Shown here piece after piece: positions 52,933 to 63,115 of a stretch of DNA of 64,000 nucleotides (within the stretch, counting starts at the first letter, position 1; each line of letters opens with the position of its first letter). This DNA is from Ceratopteris richardii (lineage: Eukaryota; Streptophyta; Polypodiopsida; Polypodiales; Pteridaceae), in contig CM035408.1 in assembly GCA_020310875.1 (NCBI GenBank), forward strand, positions 145,973,407 through 146,037,406, given 5' to 3'. The position numbers and the translations under genes were made by a program. The notes beneath the pieces were generated by a model. It saw nothing but the letters and a program-made list of their open reading frames with translations, did not search any database and had not been told where the DNA came from.

Positions 52933-54477
52933 ATGGAATCAACTGAAAGTAAAGAAGATGAATTAAGAGATCAACTCGCACGATATGAAGCTTTGCTAAA
53001 ACAAGAGCGCGCAGTACGAGAAGAAGCAGAACATAAGCACAATCAGGAAATATGTGAGCTCAAAAGGCAGCTGAATTCAGCACAGGCAAAACTGGTACAA
53101 AGCTACAGTGAAAACATGGATCACGTAGCTGACATAGGTAAGGAGCTCCTAGCCACAAAAGAAAAACTCGGGGAAGCCATACAACAGATAAAGGAAAAAG
53201 ATGACTGCATTGAAGAGCTAAAAAATCAGCAGAAAGGCAAAGAACCGATCGGGACATCAGTAGTGCCAGAAAAAGAACATTCTACTGACGAGGTAGAGGT
53301 AAGCCCTCTATCTCAACCGATCTATCATTCTCCAATACATGAGCAGATGGCGGATATGCATGATGATCATCCAATGCCATACACTGCAGAAATAAGTCAG
53401 AAGGAACGGGCACTAGTGGTGTCCCGATTGACGGAAAATTTTGAGAATGAAGTCATCAAGGTCATGAAGGAAGCAAAAATCAAAGGTAAAGACTTGGAAA
53501 AGATCATAAAGCCTTTCAACATTCCATATGGATTGTTGAAAGAGAAAGCAAGGCAATATATAAAGAAGGTTACACACAAAAGTCCAGATGAGCAGCTAAA
53601 TTTCAAGAACGACACATTCACGTACACTCAAGCAGAGTTTGAAGCTGCACAGCCGGTATGGAGGAGAAAATTTTTGGAGAAACATCCCACACTACGGGTA
53701 CACTGGCAAGCTGCACCTTATTTACTACAGGTAAACCCTTCGTTTTGTCCAATACCACGCAGAAGGGATACACAGAAATTTTTGGATTTACAACGCAGCG
53801 GCAATATTAATAAACAGTGGCTAAACTATCCGATGTTACCTAGCCCGCCACATAACTATTTGCCAACCGAGGATTATATGATCAAAACAATAGAATTTTG
53901 GCTACAAAACTATGCGACAGTACCGGACTTAGCGGTCAAGATGACAAATAAAATCCTTAGTATGCTACTTACAGTTTTGAAGGTCTTCAAACATGCAGCG
54001 TATACATTTCTGAACTTCATCGGCATTAATCAAGGCACCGATATACTTATTTTCGATCTATCAGTAATGCCGAGCCGCCCCACAATAATGGCATATTATT
54101 CTAGACTCATGTTTTTGCCAAGCCCGTATATGCAAATATTTGAAGAAGCATTTTTTACAGGATTTTTTGAAATAGATTCAGAGATATTTTTGAAGATGTC
54201 ATCCAATCTGAATGCCAGACTTGTGGCATACGAATTAAGCTTCTTCGCAGATCACCGACAACCGCCCAACGATGGAATAAAAGCTGAACAATGGAAACAG
54301 ATCATGATACGTGAAGCCAATCTGCTAAATGATACAGAGCAACAAGTATACAGAACATATGCCCGGCGCTTATCAAAGCCTGTCGGGGACGACAGAGTTC
54401 AGGAGGGGGGCAGTGTCGAGGGCGAGACAAGTAAAAAGAAGAAAAAAAGAAAACAACGAAAGAAACAGCTTCACTAA
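52933..54477 (+). CDS. Gypsy ORF6: accessory protein of unknown function, coiled-coil N terminus
   Basis: 514 residues from ATG 52933. Residues 1-105 are strongly heptad-like (EDELRDQLARYEALLKQERA, EICELKRQLNSAQAKLVQ). A helical segment follows (VVSRLTENFENEVIKVMKEA). The region about 215-480 is a compact-looking domain rich in aromatic residues (FEAAQPVWRRKFLEKHPTLR, PSPPHNYLPTEDYMIKTIEF, LPSPYMQIFEEAFFTGFFEI). It ends in a basic tail (KKKKRKQRKKQLH) that could be a nuclear or nucleic-acid-binding signal. There is no clear membrane span. It lies tail-to-head with ORF5, so both may come from one mRNA. Family unknown. Confidence 0.8.
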   Translation: MESTESKEDELRDQLARYEALLKQERAVREEAEHKHNQEICELKRQLNSAQAKLVQSYSENMDHVADIGKELLATKEKLGEAIQQIKEKDDCIEELKNQQKGKEPIGTSVVPEKEHSTDEVEVSPLSQPIYHSPIHEQMADMHDDHPMPYTAEISQKERALVVSRLTENFENEVIKVMKEAKIKGKDLEKIIKPFNIPYGLLKEKARQYIKKVTHKSPDEQLNFKNDTFTYTQAEFEAAQPVWRRKFLEKHPTLRVHWQAAPYLLQVNPSFCPIPRRRDTQKFLDLQRSGNINKQWLNYPMLPSPPHNYLPTEDYMIKTIEFWLQNYATVPDLAVKMTNKILSMLLTVLKVFKHAAYTFLNFIGINQGTDILIFDLSVMPSRPTIMAYYSRLMFLPSPYMQIFEEAFFTGFFEIDSEIFLKMSSNLNARLVAYELSFFADHRQPPNDGIKAEQWKQIMIREANLLNDTEQQVYRTYARRLSKPVGDDRVQEGGSVEGETSKKKKKRKQRKKQLH

Positions 54478-54923
54478 AAGGTAAATTTGAAGATAGACAA
54501 ATTTAAAGATACATCTCTGCAGGAAGCCCCGCAGGGGCGCAACACCCATCTCTGCACAGAGCCCCGCAGGGGCACGCACCAGGCTACAAAGCTAAACCCC
54601 GGGGTCCAGAGGAGTGGATTTTTCAAACATCAGAGTAGGACCAAAAGTTAGAAAGGGGTAGAGGCTGAAAAGTTGAAGAGGGTGACTAAGAATAGCACAT
54701 TCCTAGTCACTGGTGGCGTGCGTGGCAACCCAAGTCAACAGGCAAGACAACTACATCAGGCTCTCGAGTTATAGAGCTTGAATCAAGAAGGCCATCGAAT
54801 CTGCATGTCTGTTTAACTGCAGACAATACTGACCACAGGGCGCGTGCGCGAAGCAAAGTCTGTCAAGGGCGCGTGCGTGAAGCAAAGTCTGTCAAGGGAT
54901 GACAGAGGCAAAGAGGGGGAGAG
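54478..54923 (+). other. Gypsy 3' untranslated region with short duplications and polypurine tract
   Basis: Two GC-rich copies of catctctgca..agccccgcaggggc (54511-54576), each with a gccccgcaggggc palindrome. A 29-bp tandem pair (gggcgcgtgcg.gaagcaaag with tctgtcaa) lies at 54839-54897. The polypurine tract aaagagggggagag (54910-54923) primes plus-strand synthesis. Confidence 0.8.
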
Positions 54924-55816
54924 TGTTGCAGAGCCAAAGAGCGTACAAAGCAGAGAAAAAGATGGGCCCCAAAATTTTTCCGATTTGGACCACATATTTT
55001 TGTAACATATTCATTTTTGTAATATATTTCCCCTTGTAAAGGCACTAGAGGAGTCCTCTAGATGCATTCCCACAGAAGAATAGAAGCTTACCCATGTAAA
55101 ATAGTAGGAAATTAACTCTTAGTGAATAAAGTGCCGGTCACTTGTGTGAAAGGACCATTTTTAGGGCACTAGTATATAAGTCAAATGTGACTCTTTGTAG
55201 AAGACTTTTGGCCATTGTGAGAATAGGGAGCACAGAAATTCGAATTTGTGTCTTCTTCCCTCTTCATCTTCTTCTTTGCGAGCTTGTATGCATGTGTATT
55301 GCTTGGAAAGAGTGCTTGTGAGTGTTGTCTATCCTTGAGAGTGTTCCTTTGCTGTAGAAAAGGTGTGTGCGAGGTGTAGGAAGTGCTGAAGCGTAGGAAA
55401 GTATTTTCGCGTTTCAGTATTTCTGTCATAACTTGAAGTAGGAGCGTCGGAATTGAGTGAAATCACTGCCATTGGATGCGTCTTCTCGAGAGCTTCGAAA
55501 GGCATATGCTATTCGCTATGTTTGGAGCTCGGAGCTAAGAGAAAAGTCCAAAATACTGACGGCTGCTGCACCAAGTATCGTTTCGTCTTGACCTACAGTT
55601 AGAGCTTGTTAGGATAAGCATTTACCTCATTTTCATTCTTGAGTAGTTCATTTGCATTGACCATTACGTGATTGCATGTCTTCATACACTCGGCTAGGTT
55701 AGTATACTCTTCGGATTGATAAATTAAAAGCGTGTATCCCCACTATATGCACTTGTGAGGGGATTGAGGTACAGTCTCTTTCTCCGCAAGTCACTAAGTC
55801 GAAGCTTAGGTCAACA
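54924..55816 (+). repeat. Gypsy 3' LTR
   Basis: 893 bp. By eye it differs from the 5' LTR only at the ttttttcg/tttttccg, ggagcac/ggaccac and aaacgcat/aaaggcat positions. Confidence 0.95.
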
Positions 55817-57260
55817 CTTTTCCATTAATGTTAATTTGGGTCGATGCGTTTTCGAGAAGGGTCGCGATCATCTTGGTGAATTTCTGACTACATCCAAGAT
55901 CTTGGAGCGACTGCAAAATATAGTCCCATTCCATCCTGTCGTAGGCTTTATCAAAGTCGATCTTGAAGAAGACCACGTCTTGTTTAGACTCATTTGCAAA
56001 TTCAAGACCTTCCCAGATATCTATAATGGTTTCCGAAATTGACCTGCCTTTGATGAAACCTTTTTGGTCTTCGCTTAACCACGCTCTGAAGTGGCAAGAG
56101 ATTCTGTTGGCAATGACTTTGGCAATGATCTTGCATCCTGTTTCGAGCATCGTAATAGGACGCCAGTTCTCTATTCTGTTCTTTTCCCCTTTTTTGTGTA
56201 TTAACTTGATAATGCCATTGTTGAGACAAGAAGGAAGTGCGCCAAACTTGAGCGCCTCTTGCCAAACCAGACGAAGAGGGGTGGCAACCACCAACTTGAA
56301 GGATTTAAAGAACTCATTAGTGAGCCCGTCGGGTCCCGGGCTTTTACCAGAAGGGAGGGCATCAATGAACTTAATGATTTCTGCTTCAGAGATAGGGCCA
56401 TGTAGCAGGGAGCGAAGGTTGAGTGGTATCCTATGGGGGGAAACCCTAGATATGGCTTCCATACAGTCCCTTCTATGGTGGGAGAGGGGGTTTGAGGTCC
56501 CCAGGAGTCTCGTGAAGTGCCCTTCAATGATCCCAAAATTATCTTCTTCCGTATTGCATACATTGCCATTTAAGTATAGCAATAAGGGGATCGATTCTCT
56601 GTTATGTTTCCTTTTAAGGATACGACACATCTCTTTGGTGGGTTTGTCAGCTTTGCCAGCCCACCACTCGTTGAAGAAAATTTGCAAATTTTTCCTTTCT
56701 ATTTCTTCCTCGTATCTCAGCAGCGCTCTTATTTTTCGAAGACCTTTCTGGGCTTGAGATTTTCCTTTGTTCACTTCCTCCTCGAGCCTCCAGAGTCTAT
56801 GATATAGAGCTTCTCTACGAGCCCATCGCACAGTCTCGAGCATCTTCCTGGATCTAATCATGATCTGTCGAGACTTATCGACTGCACTTCTCCAGCACTT
56901 GGCTGGGGACAAGCCAGAGGCGAATGCCTCCTTCCACACATCAGAAATTTCTTGATGGACGGAGGGGAGAGAGAAGGCGGGCGCACTGGCGTGGAACCAA
57001 GGAGCCTTACGAATCTTGATGGGAGGTTGGAAAGTGATAACGATTGGGGAGTGATCAGAGATGGTGAGGTCGATGCGTTGCCAGAGGGAAGGGTGGCCCC
57101 ACTGATGAGTAAAACTCTCAGAAATGTAGCATCTATCAAGTCTAGCTTTCCTCAGGTCCTTGCCTGCTTGGAGATTTGACGAAGAAAAGCCATTCGAAGG
57201 GCTCATTGAATGCTTCACGACAACAACACTCTTGAGAGCAAAGGAAGAAGCGATAAAAGG
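55817..57260 (-). pseudogene. LINE ORF2, 5' part (endonuclease end and reverse transcriptase)
   Basis: One open frame on the minus strand from about 57275 to the gypsy junction. It starts in the C-terminal end of the apurinic endonuclease (LDRCYISES, then WQRIDLTISDHSPIVITF with the SDHSP motif). It passes through the RT N-terminal region (LPSGKSPGPDGLTNEFFKSF, WRPITMLETGCKIIAKVIAN, LSEDQKGFIKGRSISETIID, FKIDFDKAYDRMEWDYI). It is cut at ININGK by the gypsy insertion and resumes at 38883. The start of the endonuclease is missing, so the copy is 5'-truncated, as is usual for LINEs. Confidence 0.92.
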
Positions 57261-57275
57261 AGAAAAAGGAAACAA

Positions 57276-57600
57276 AAATAGCTCCTTTCTTATTCTTTAA
57301 TGCTTCTCAAAATACAACTTCCAATGGGCCGAAAATAGGTTCTCCTTGTTTATGACAGGTTCTCCTTGTAACTCTAATTGGCATGACATATTCAGTCTGC
57401 TTTGGGAATCAAGAAAGCCCACATGCACGGACTTCTGTGCAGATTACACCTCTTGATGGAGAGTTGAATGTTCGCAACACCTGGAGCACAAGTTGATCAT
57501 TCCCAACACATGGAGCACTCGCAACGATGAAGCTTCCCTCGATCGCACAAGATCGCGATGGAGTGACAGGTAGAGAGAGAAACACTTCTCTCTAGCAAGA
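57276..57600. other. Spacer right of the LINE
   Basis: No gene recognised. Short repeated phrases (caacac.tggagca at about 57475 and 57507; ggttctccttg at about 57341 and 57358). Confidence 0.4.
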
Positions 57601-57950
57601 GTGCGATGGACAGGGCCACAGGGGTGCGATGGGCCCACGACTATCACGGGGTACGAGGACACCTTGCGATGGATAGAAGCACGATGGACAAGACCTCGAT
57701 TAAAGCTCAGTTGATCGCACGACGGACAAAGCTCAACCAATCGCACAAAGTTCAGTCAATCGGTCAAAGAACAGTCAATCGCACGACGGACAAGGTTCTG
57801 TCAATCGCACGACGGACAAAGTTCAGTCGATCGCATGATGGACAAGCCCTCGTCAATCGCACAAAGTTCAGTCGATCGCACGATGGACAAGCCCTTGTCA
57901 ATCACACAAAGTTCAGCCGATCGCACGATGGAGAGAAGGCGCGATGGAAG
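57600..57950. repeat. Minisatellite of TCGCACGATGGACAA-type units
   Basis: Irregular units of about 25-45 bp built from caatcgcacgacggacaa, agttcagtcgatcgcac and gcacgatggacaag. No coding meaning is seen despite an open frame (57606-57959). Confidence 0.85.
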
Positions 57951-58640
57951 AAAAACTAGGTTCACTTCCAGAACTCCTGTGACGTCAACATGCAACTACG
58001 CTTGTGTTCGCCAGCTCCAACCGCTGTTGACTATTGATGTCCATTACTTTAGAGTGCAGAGAAGCCTTCGGATAAAGATCTTCCGCTATCGGATGTTGAT
58101 GTCGTTGTTGATGTTGAATAACATCACCTTCATTACTCCATCCCCTGAGCGTTGATCAGTTCACTCTACTTGATGCCGATCTTGCTTCGTCACTCTCCCA
58201 CTCTGTGTGTCTCGAGAAAAGTTTCTTGGTTGCAGAGTCAATGATTGGCGCTGTGTCACTATGTTGTGTAGCCATATTGTTGTGTTATGTCGCTATTTCT
58301 TCATCGCCAAACTTGGTTCCTCAAGAAAGTAGCTATGTCGTTGTTGCTTCATTGCTGATCTTCATTCCAAAGACGAGAAGGTCCAATTTGCTTAATTTTG
58401 TTTTAGAAACAATTCCTTTAAGAATCCTTTGTATTCTTCAATTCTCGGGCTTAACATCGCGTTGACTTTTAATCCAAGATCACGCATCTCAACAACTTTG
58501 ATGATTTTCCTTATCCATCCACATCAACATCATGAGTATAAATTTGGACTCTTTCATCATGAGTATAAATTTGGTGTCTTTTTCTTCTTTGAACTTTGGC
58601 CTAAGCCTAATCTCCCTTATAGCTTGGGTTTTTGAAAGAA
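57951..58640. other. Intergenic; no gene recognised
   Basis: Short frames only. A 25-bp local duplication (catcatgagtataaatttgg twice) is present near 58530-58580. Confidence 0.4.
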
Positions 58641-58649
58641 CAACTACAT

Positions 58650-58930
58650 AGATGAAGGGCATAGTACTCATGGGACCCCTGTATCCCACAAAGCATGAGT
58701 TAGAATATTCGAAGGTGACATTTGGAAAGTACTACCCAAAGGTGATTGGTTTAAACTTGCTTGAAAGAAATACGCTGGTCTATAGCTCACATCTCTCATG
58801 GGACCCCCGTATCCCACAAAGCAGGGGTTCGACTATTCAAAGGTAACACTTGGAAAGTAGTACCCAAAGGTGATTGGTTTAAACTTGCTTGAAAGGAATA
58901 TGTTGGTCTATAGCTCACATCTCTCCTACC
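58650..58930. repeat. Two tandem copies of a unit of about 135 bp
   Basis: Each copy has ctcatgggacccc.gtatccc with acaaagca, then aaaggtgattggtttaaact and gtctatagctcacatctctc. The first phrase is shared with the 33.1-33.5 kb array and the LINE 3' UTR. Confidence 0.85.
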
Positions 58931-59426
58931 GCACGGATGCCCTGAACCCTGGTTCTACCTCAAGAGGTGAAAGATCCAAGTAGACAACCTAACATACATG
59001 GAAAATTTGGTGTCTTTGGTATTAGTTAAACATTATCATTTAATTTCCAAATCATCCTCGAAATTTTGAGAGTACAATACATGTATTATGAAGACTGAAC
59101 ATCCCCTTGAAATTAGATATCAAGCATTAGGTTGGACCTAAATTCTGGACATCCTCTCAAACGAGACCACTAGCAAGTGGTGAAAATCTCTAAATCATGA
59201 TCCCTCTACTTAATTTTCCTATCTTGGCATGGGAATCACTTTCAAATTGTTTTACTAGAAATCTCCCAAAATGTCTATACACATTTATTATAAGCCTATA
59301 ATGACAACCAAGCTAATTTTTTGAACAATCAACTTCTTTAAAACCTATCGATTGATGTGGCCACTTGTAACATGTTGTAGTCATAAATGCATATTTTTTT
59401 CTGTAGAGTACCGTATGGATGCTACT
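58931..59426. other. Intergenic; no gene recognised
   Basis: AT-rich, with no open frame or motif of note. Confidence 0.4.
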
Positions 59427-60291
59427 TGTAAGGAATTGGACTCACAACCTCTTGGTTAGGAATGTGATGGGCTAACCACTTGCCCCAAAAGCCATGGTTG
59501 AGGATTACTTCCTAATCCTTTCTCTTAGGGTGTAGTTCAACCATCTCCTATCTGTGAAGGGTGTGGTGCAACCATCTCCTATTTGTGAAGGGTGTGGTGC
59601 AACCATCTCCTAGCTATCACTTTATTACATTCTTCCCCCTTGGTCAATCATTGTTCTCAATGATATGCTCTTGTATCCCTCTAGCCTCGATGATCAGCCC
59701 CTTGAACTCCCTAGGTACCCTTGAATTGATATCCTCAACCTCCCACAGTTTCTTGAACCTTGTTCGCAACCTTGGTGTCCTGAACCATGTTCTCAACCTT
59801 AGTATCTTGAACCTTTTTCTCACCCATGTTTGGTATCTTGAACACTCAATCAAGTGCCACTCAAGATTTCCCAATGACTTGACACTTCCAAGCTAGCTCA
59901 ATACATTTGGAAATTTCTTTTGAGAGCTTTCCAATGGTATCTTACAGACCTCAATCTGACCTATGGATTGAGAGATGCACCCTAATCTCTCTTGGATAGA
60001 GTTCTCAAAGTGCCGCCTTCTCAATTCCTATCCTTTCACATGATAGAGGGCCTAAGTGCTTTTTTCAGAGGCCATTGGATCAATCTATCTTTCCCAAGCC
60101 TACTTTCTAAGCACTGATACCAATGTAAAGAATTGAATCCACAACTCTTGGTTAGGAATGTGATGGGTTAACCACTTGCCCCAAAAACCATGGTTGAGGA
60201 TTACTTCCTAATCCTCTCTCTTAGGATGTAGTTCAACCATTTCCTATCTATCAAGGGTGTGGTTCAACCATCTTCTAACTATCATTTTATA
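59427..60291 (-). mobile_element. Second TRIM-like element (865 bp), diverged subfamily
   Basis: Minus orientation: 5' LTR 60291-60124 and 3' LTR 59619-59427. A PBS complement (ctgataccaat) lies at about 60113-60123, and a polypurine tract (minus CCAAGGGGGAAGAA) abuts the 3' LTR. Flanks read ctact (59422-59426) and gtact (60292-60296), a 4/5 duplication. The 3' LTR has an extra internal tandem copy of a gaagggtgtggtgcaaccat phrase. The tRNA-like block and the ggattaggaagtaatcc hairpin are conserved with the 27 kb TRIM. The internal region holds a 76-codon frame (59874-59644) with RLRTRFK-type repeats; coding status is uncertain. Confidence 0.8.
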
Positions 60292-60296
60292 GTACT

Positions 60297-61352
60297 CCTA
60301 AAAACAACCTTGATATGGACGTATAGAAAACTAGTACAATATTAATATTACTAGGATTAATTTATTCTATAAGTTGCAATTCACGAAACTCATTTCAAGT
60401 GTATAGAACACATCCTTATCTAATAGTTTTAATACTTCTTGAAACTATGTACTAAGTGTATTTTAGTGCGAAGACCTACATATATTGAAAGTGAAATGCT
60501 TGAAAATCTATATATCACATCCAACGGATAGACCTACACAAATAAATTCATAGTTTGAACTGATTGAAATCTTTTGATTCGATTTACAGAATTTGTAAAG
60601 TATGTGTTGTGCAAAAGGTCACCCATGGTTGCCTCGAGGGTTAGCATTGGGTCATCTCTCCCTCATCTTGCCCACTCACATGAAAGGGATACGGGGATGT
60701 GTAGCAACAAAGAGAACCTTTCATTCTCATGAAAATAACAATTAGAGTCTTGTTATCAAATCCATACTGGGTTGGGGGCACCATCAAGGATCGCATCTTA
60801 CCTTTTTGGGTTAAGTCCTCCTTTCATAGTGCACTCAACCTATGGGACATTTTAACTTGAGCCCAGGTAGCTCTAATGAATTGGTCCTTTAACGTGTTGT
60901 CATTGCCTTCCTTGGGGAATCAACAATGAAGTCCTCGCTTTAGAACATACTATCACATTCAAGACCTAATCAAAGAAATAATTGTATCAATGGGTGATCA
61001 TACATGATTAAAACATAGGCTGAAATCTGAAGATTTCACGAGCAAAAATGAAACGCACTACACATATAAGTACAACGTACTTGGGTAGATTTAATAGATA
61101 ATAGAATGTGAAAAGTAAGAAATGGATTAGAGTGGAAGTTTCAAGAGCATTAAGATCTCATAAGTCATATAGTGTTTGTTCAATGATATGAGTAAAAGTG
61201 TTGTAATATTTTCTCGTATGGTTCTCGCGATAGGTTTTATAAAATGCATCATGTTTGGAAAAATGCTCCTAGAAGGAGAACAAATAAAAAAAGTAACTAC
61301 ATAGAAACATTTTATATTACATTTAAAACAGGGTATAGGTACACACACGTAT
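60297..61352. other. Intergenic; no gene recognised
   Basis: AT-rich sequence without motifs that I can assign. Confidence 0.4.
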
Positions 61353-61354
61353 GT

Positions 61355-61355
<1 letters not shown>

Positions 61356-61418
<63 letters not shown>
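61356..61418. repeat. (AT)n microsatellite
   Basis: About 31 uninterrupted AT dinucleotides. Confidence 0.98.
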
Positions 61419-61420
<2 letters not shown>

Positions 61421-61545
61421 CAACTCTGTGCAAAATTCTATGAAGTTGATAGTGTCTTGTTGGTTCCTGCATATTCGGTTAAGGGTTGGTTATCCCAATC
61501 AATGTTGATCAGAATTATAGCTATCAAAAATCAAATAGAACTCTA

Positions 61546-61790
61546 CACTACTAGAAACGGGGAGTATACCAATGCCCCCATTGAAAAAAAGCGGGTCTCA
61601 TCGCTTATGTGACGTTCATTTCCCAAAGATTCACATAAGCGATGAGTCGTATAATTGCTAAAAAAACATAGTATCGTATAAACGATGGCCACCATCGCTT
61701 ATGCGATGCTATTATGACCCTTGCTAAGAGCGTTGATAATTAATGATGCTTTTAGCAACGTCGACACACTGTTTGGGATGCTAAAGTGTT
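61546..61790 (+). mobile_element. CACTA (En/Spm)-like terminus with subterminal repeats
   Basis: CACTACTAGAAACGGGGAG at 61546 matches the conserved start of plant CACTA transposons. Within the next 200 bp the word catcgcttatgtgac and relatives (cacataagcgatgag, cgtataaacgatgg, catcgcttatgcgatg) occur in both orientations, as expected of transposase-binding subterminal repeats. The other terminus and a transposase gene are not in the window. Confidence 0.65.
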
Positions 61791-61899
61791 GCATAAGTGA
61801 TGCTCTAGATTCATAGAAAAACTTTTGATTTCTCTTGGAACATTTGTGTCGCGATTGAGGAGAGAGAGAGACAGAGGGAGAGAGAGTGCACGCACACAT

Positions 61900-62413
61900 T
61901 GTTATGATTTATGGAATAAGTTGAACAAGGAATTGTTGAAGTGTTGATTTATTAATGTATTAATGTGTTTCGGTGTTTTTGATATAGCAACTGAAGTTTC
62001 ATCAGGGCGTGAAAGGTGTGAAAGGGTGGACATCAATAATCCGATTTATAATTTACATAGTTTGTAAATAAACCCACATAGAGGGTTCTATTATTAGAAA
62101 CTGTTAGAAAAGTAGTGATTAGAATAAGGGTCATTGTAGACTGCAGTTTTTGTTATTAAAAGTAAAGAATTTGTACAAACCTTACCAACTTTTACTTTCA
62201 CGCATGCTTTTTGAAACTGCTCTCATGTAACACTATTTCGACATAATAAAAAATTCCTATAAATACATGCACTCTGTGGACTATCAAAACAGAGTGCATC
62301 GGGTGAGATTGCACCCAATACTACATTCTATCTCGTCTCCTGGCGTGTCTATTTTTCAATGTGTTTTTTGCATCTGTAACCTCTATGTGCACGTAAGCAA
62401 GATCTTGATAATA
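61900..62413 (+). repeat. 5' LTR of the 61.9 kb element
   Basis: TATA box (ctataaatac) at about 62251-62260. Immediately downstream lies a 10-bp stem (tgcactctgt / acagagtgca) with a short loop, conserved in the 3' LTR. Confidence 0.85.
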
Positions 62414-62807
62414 GTGGTATCAAAGCCCTGCATGCATCACTACACAGGGGTCTGTTTCTGTTCCTTTTGGCGATTGATCTCTCTTTCACTGTTAGTTGTT
62501 CGTAATCCGATTTTGATTCCGATTTTGGTTTCTGTTTCTGATTCTGATTCTATTTCCTGTTCATGTTCATGTTTAAGTTGCACCTCTAGCTAGAACTAAT
62601 GTTTACACCTATGTTTACTCCTACGTTTACACCTACATTTACCCCTTCGACTTACTCCAAGGCATAGAACTAAGGCATAGAACTTAGGCATAGATAAGGC
62701 ATTACTTTGGCATCTTTGGCACCCAAGGCTCCCTTGGTGACCGTTGGCTACACGCGAACCAATTTCAATTCATGAATGGCAATAAGGAGTTTTATATTCA
62801 CCAAGGT

Positions 62808-62876
62808 CAAAGGATTTGAACCCACAACCTCACTCACACAAGGGAAGTGTTTTACCACTACACTATCTCTTAGTGT
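62808..62876 (-). other. tRNA-derived (SINE-head-like) sequence
   Basis: The minus strand reads gatagtgtagtggtaaaaca then cttcccttgtgtgagtg, then ggttgtgggttcaaatcc: an A-box-like TAGTGTAGTGG and a good B box GGTTCAAATCC, about 40 bp apart. There is no convincing acceptor stem, so it is a tRNA-derived repeat rather than a tRNA gene. Confidence 0.55.
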
Positions 62877-62977
62877 TGTCACTCTAATTCTCTTTTCTTA
62901 TATTTAAGACAACTTGCATCTCTTTCGTACTTTTTCAAGAAGGCTTGGGCAAGGCGGCATGGTGCGATGCGACACAT

Positions 62978-63115
62978 CTCAGGGTACATCCTGTCAGGGT
63001 ACATTTCATTAGGGTACATCCAGATAGGGTACATCCTATTAGGGTACATCGCACCAAGATACATCGTTCTACGGAACATCTTACTAGGTACATTTCCTCA
63101 CGGTACATCGTGATA
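62978..63115. repeat. Tandem array of a 15-bp unit (AGGGTACATCCNNNT)
   Basis: Roughly nine units such as agggtacatcctgtc, agggtacatttcatt and agggtacatccagat, decaying to the right (cggtacatcgtgatag). Confidence 0.9.

Larger units (their letters stand above)
38884..55816 (+). mobile_element. Giant Ty3/gypsy retrotransposon, 16.9 kb, recent insertion into the LINE
   Basis: 893-bp LTRs (38884-39776 and 54924-55816) differ by eye at only three positions. The target duplication CTTTT flanks both ends (38879-38883 and 55817-55821), and removal restores an uninterrupted LINE RT frame (ININGK|VSKVIKL). The PBS GGCGCCGTTGCCGGGG follows the 5' LTR and the polypurine tract aaagagggggagag precedes the 3' LTR. 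Six long frames cover gag, zinc knuckles and protease, RT-RNase H, integrase plus a second protease, and two coiled-coil-rich proteins. PBS and domain order suggest the Tat/Athila side of Ty3/gypsy; no chromodomain is seen. Its size, second protease, doubled H2C2 module and repeat-filled leader set it apart. Confidence 0.95.

Noticed and set aside
52933-54477. ORF6 as an envelope-like gene
   Set aside because: No signal peptide or convincing membrane span; N-terminal coiled coil and basic C-terminal tail instead.
55963-56757. 264-codon plus-strand ORF
   Set aside because: It lies antisense to the strongly supported LINE RT frame and has no motif.
57606-57959. 117-codon ORF in the 57.6 kb minisatellite
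   Set aside because: The open frame results from the tandem units; the translation is repetitive and matches nothing.
61127-61612. ORFs over the AT microsatellite (IYIYIY stretch)
   Set aside because: Translation of a dinucleotide repeat; no coding meaning.
62808-62876. Functional tRNA gene
   Set aside because: The B box is good, but no acceptor stem or standard anticodon arm can be drawn.
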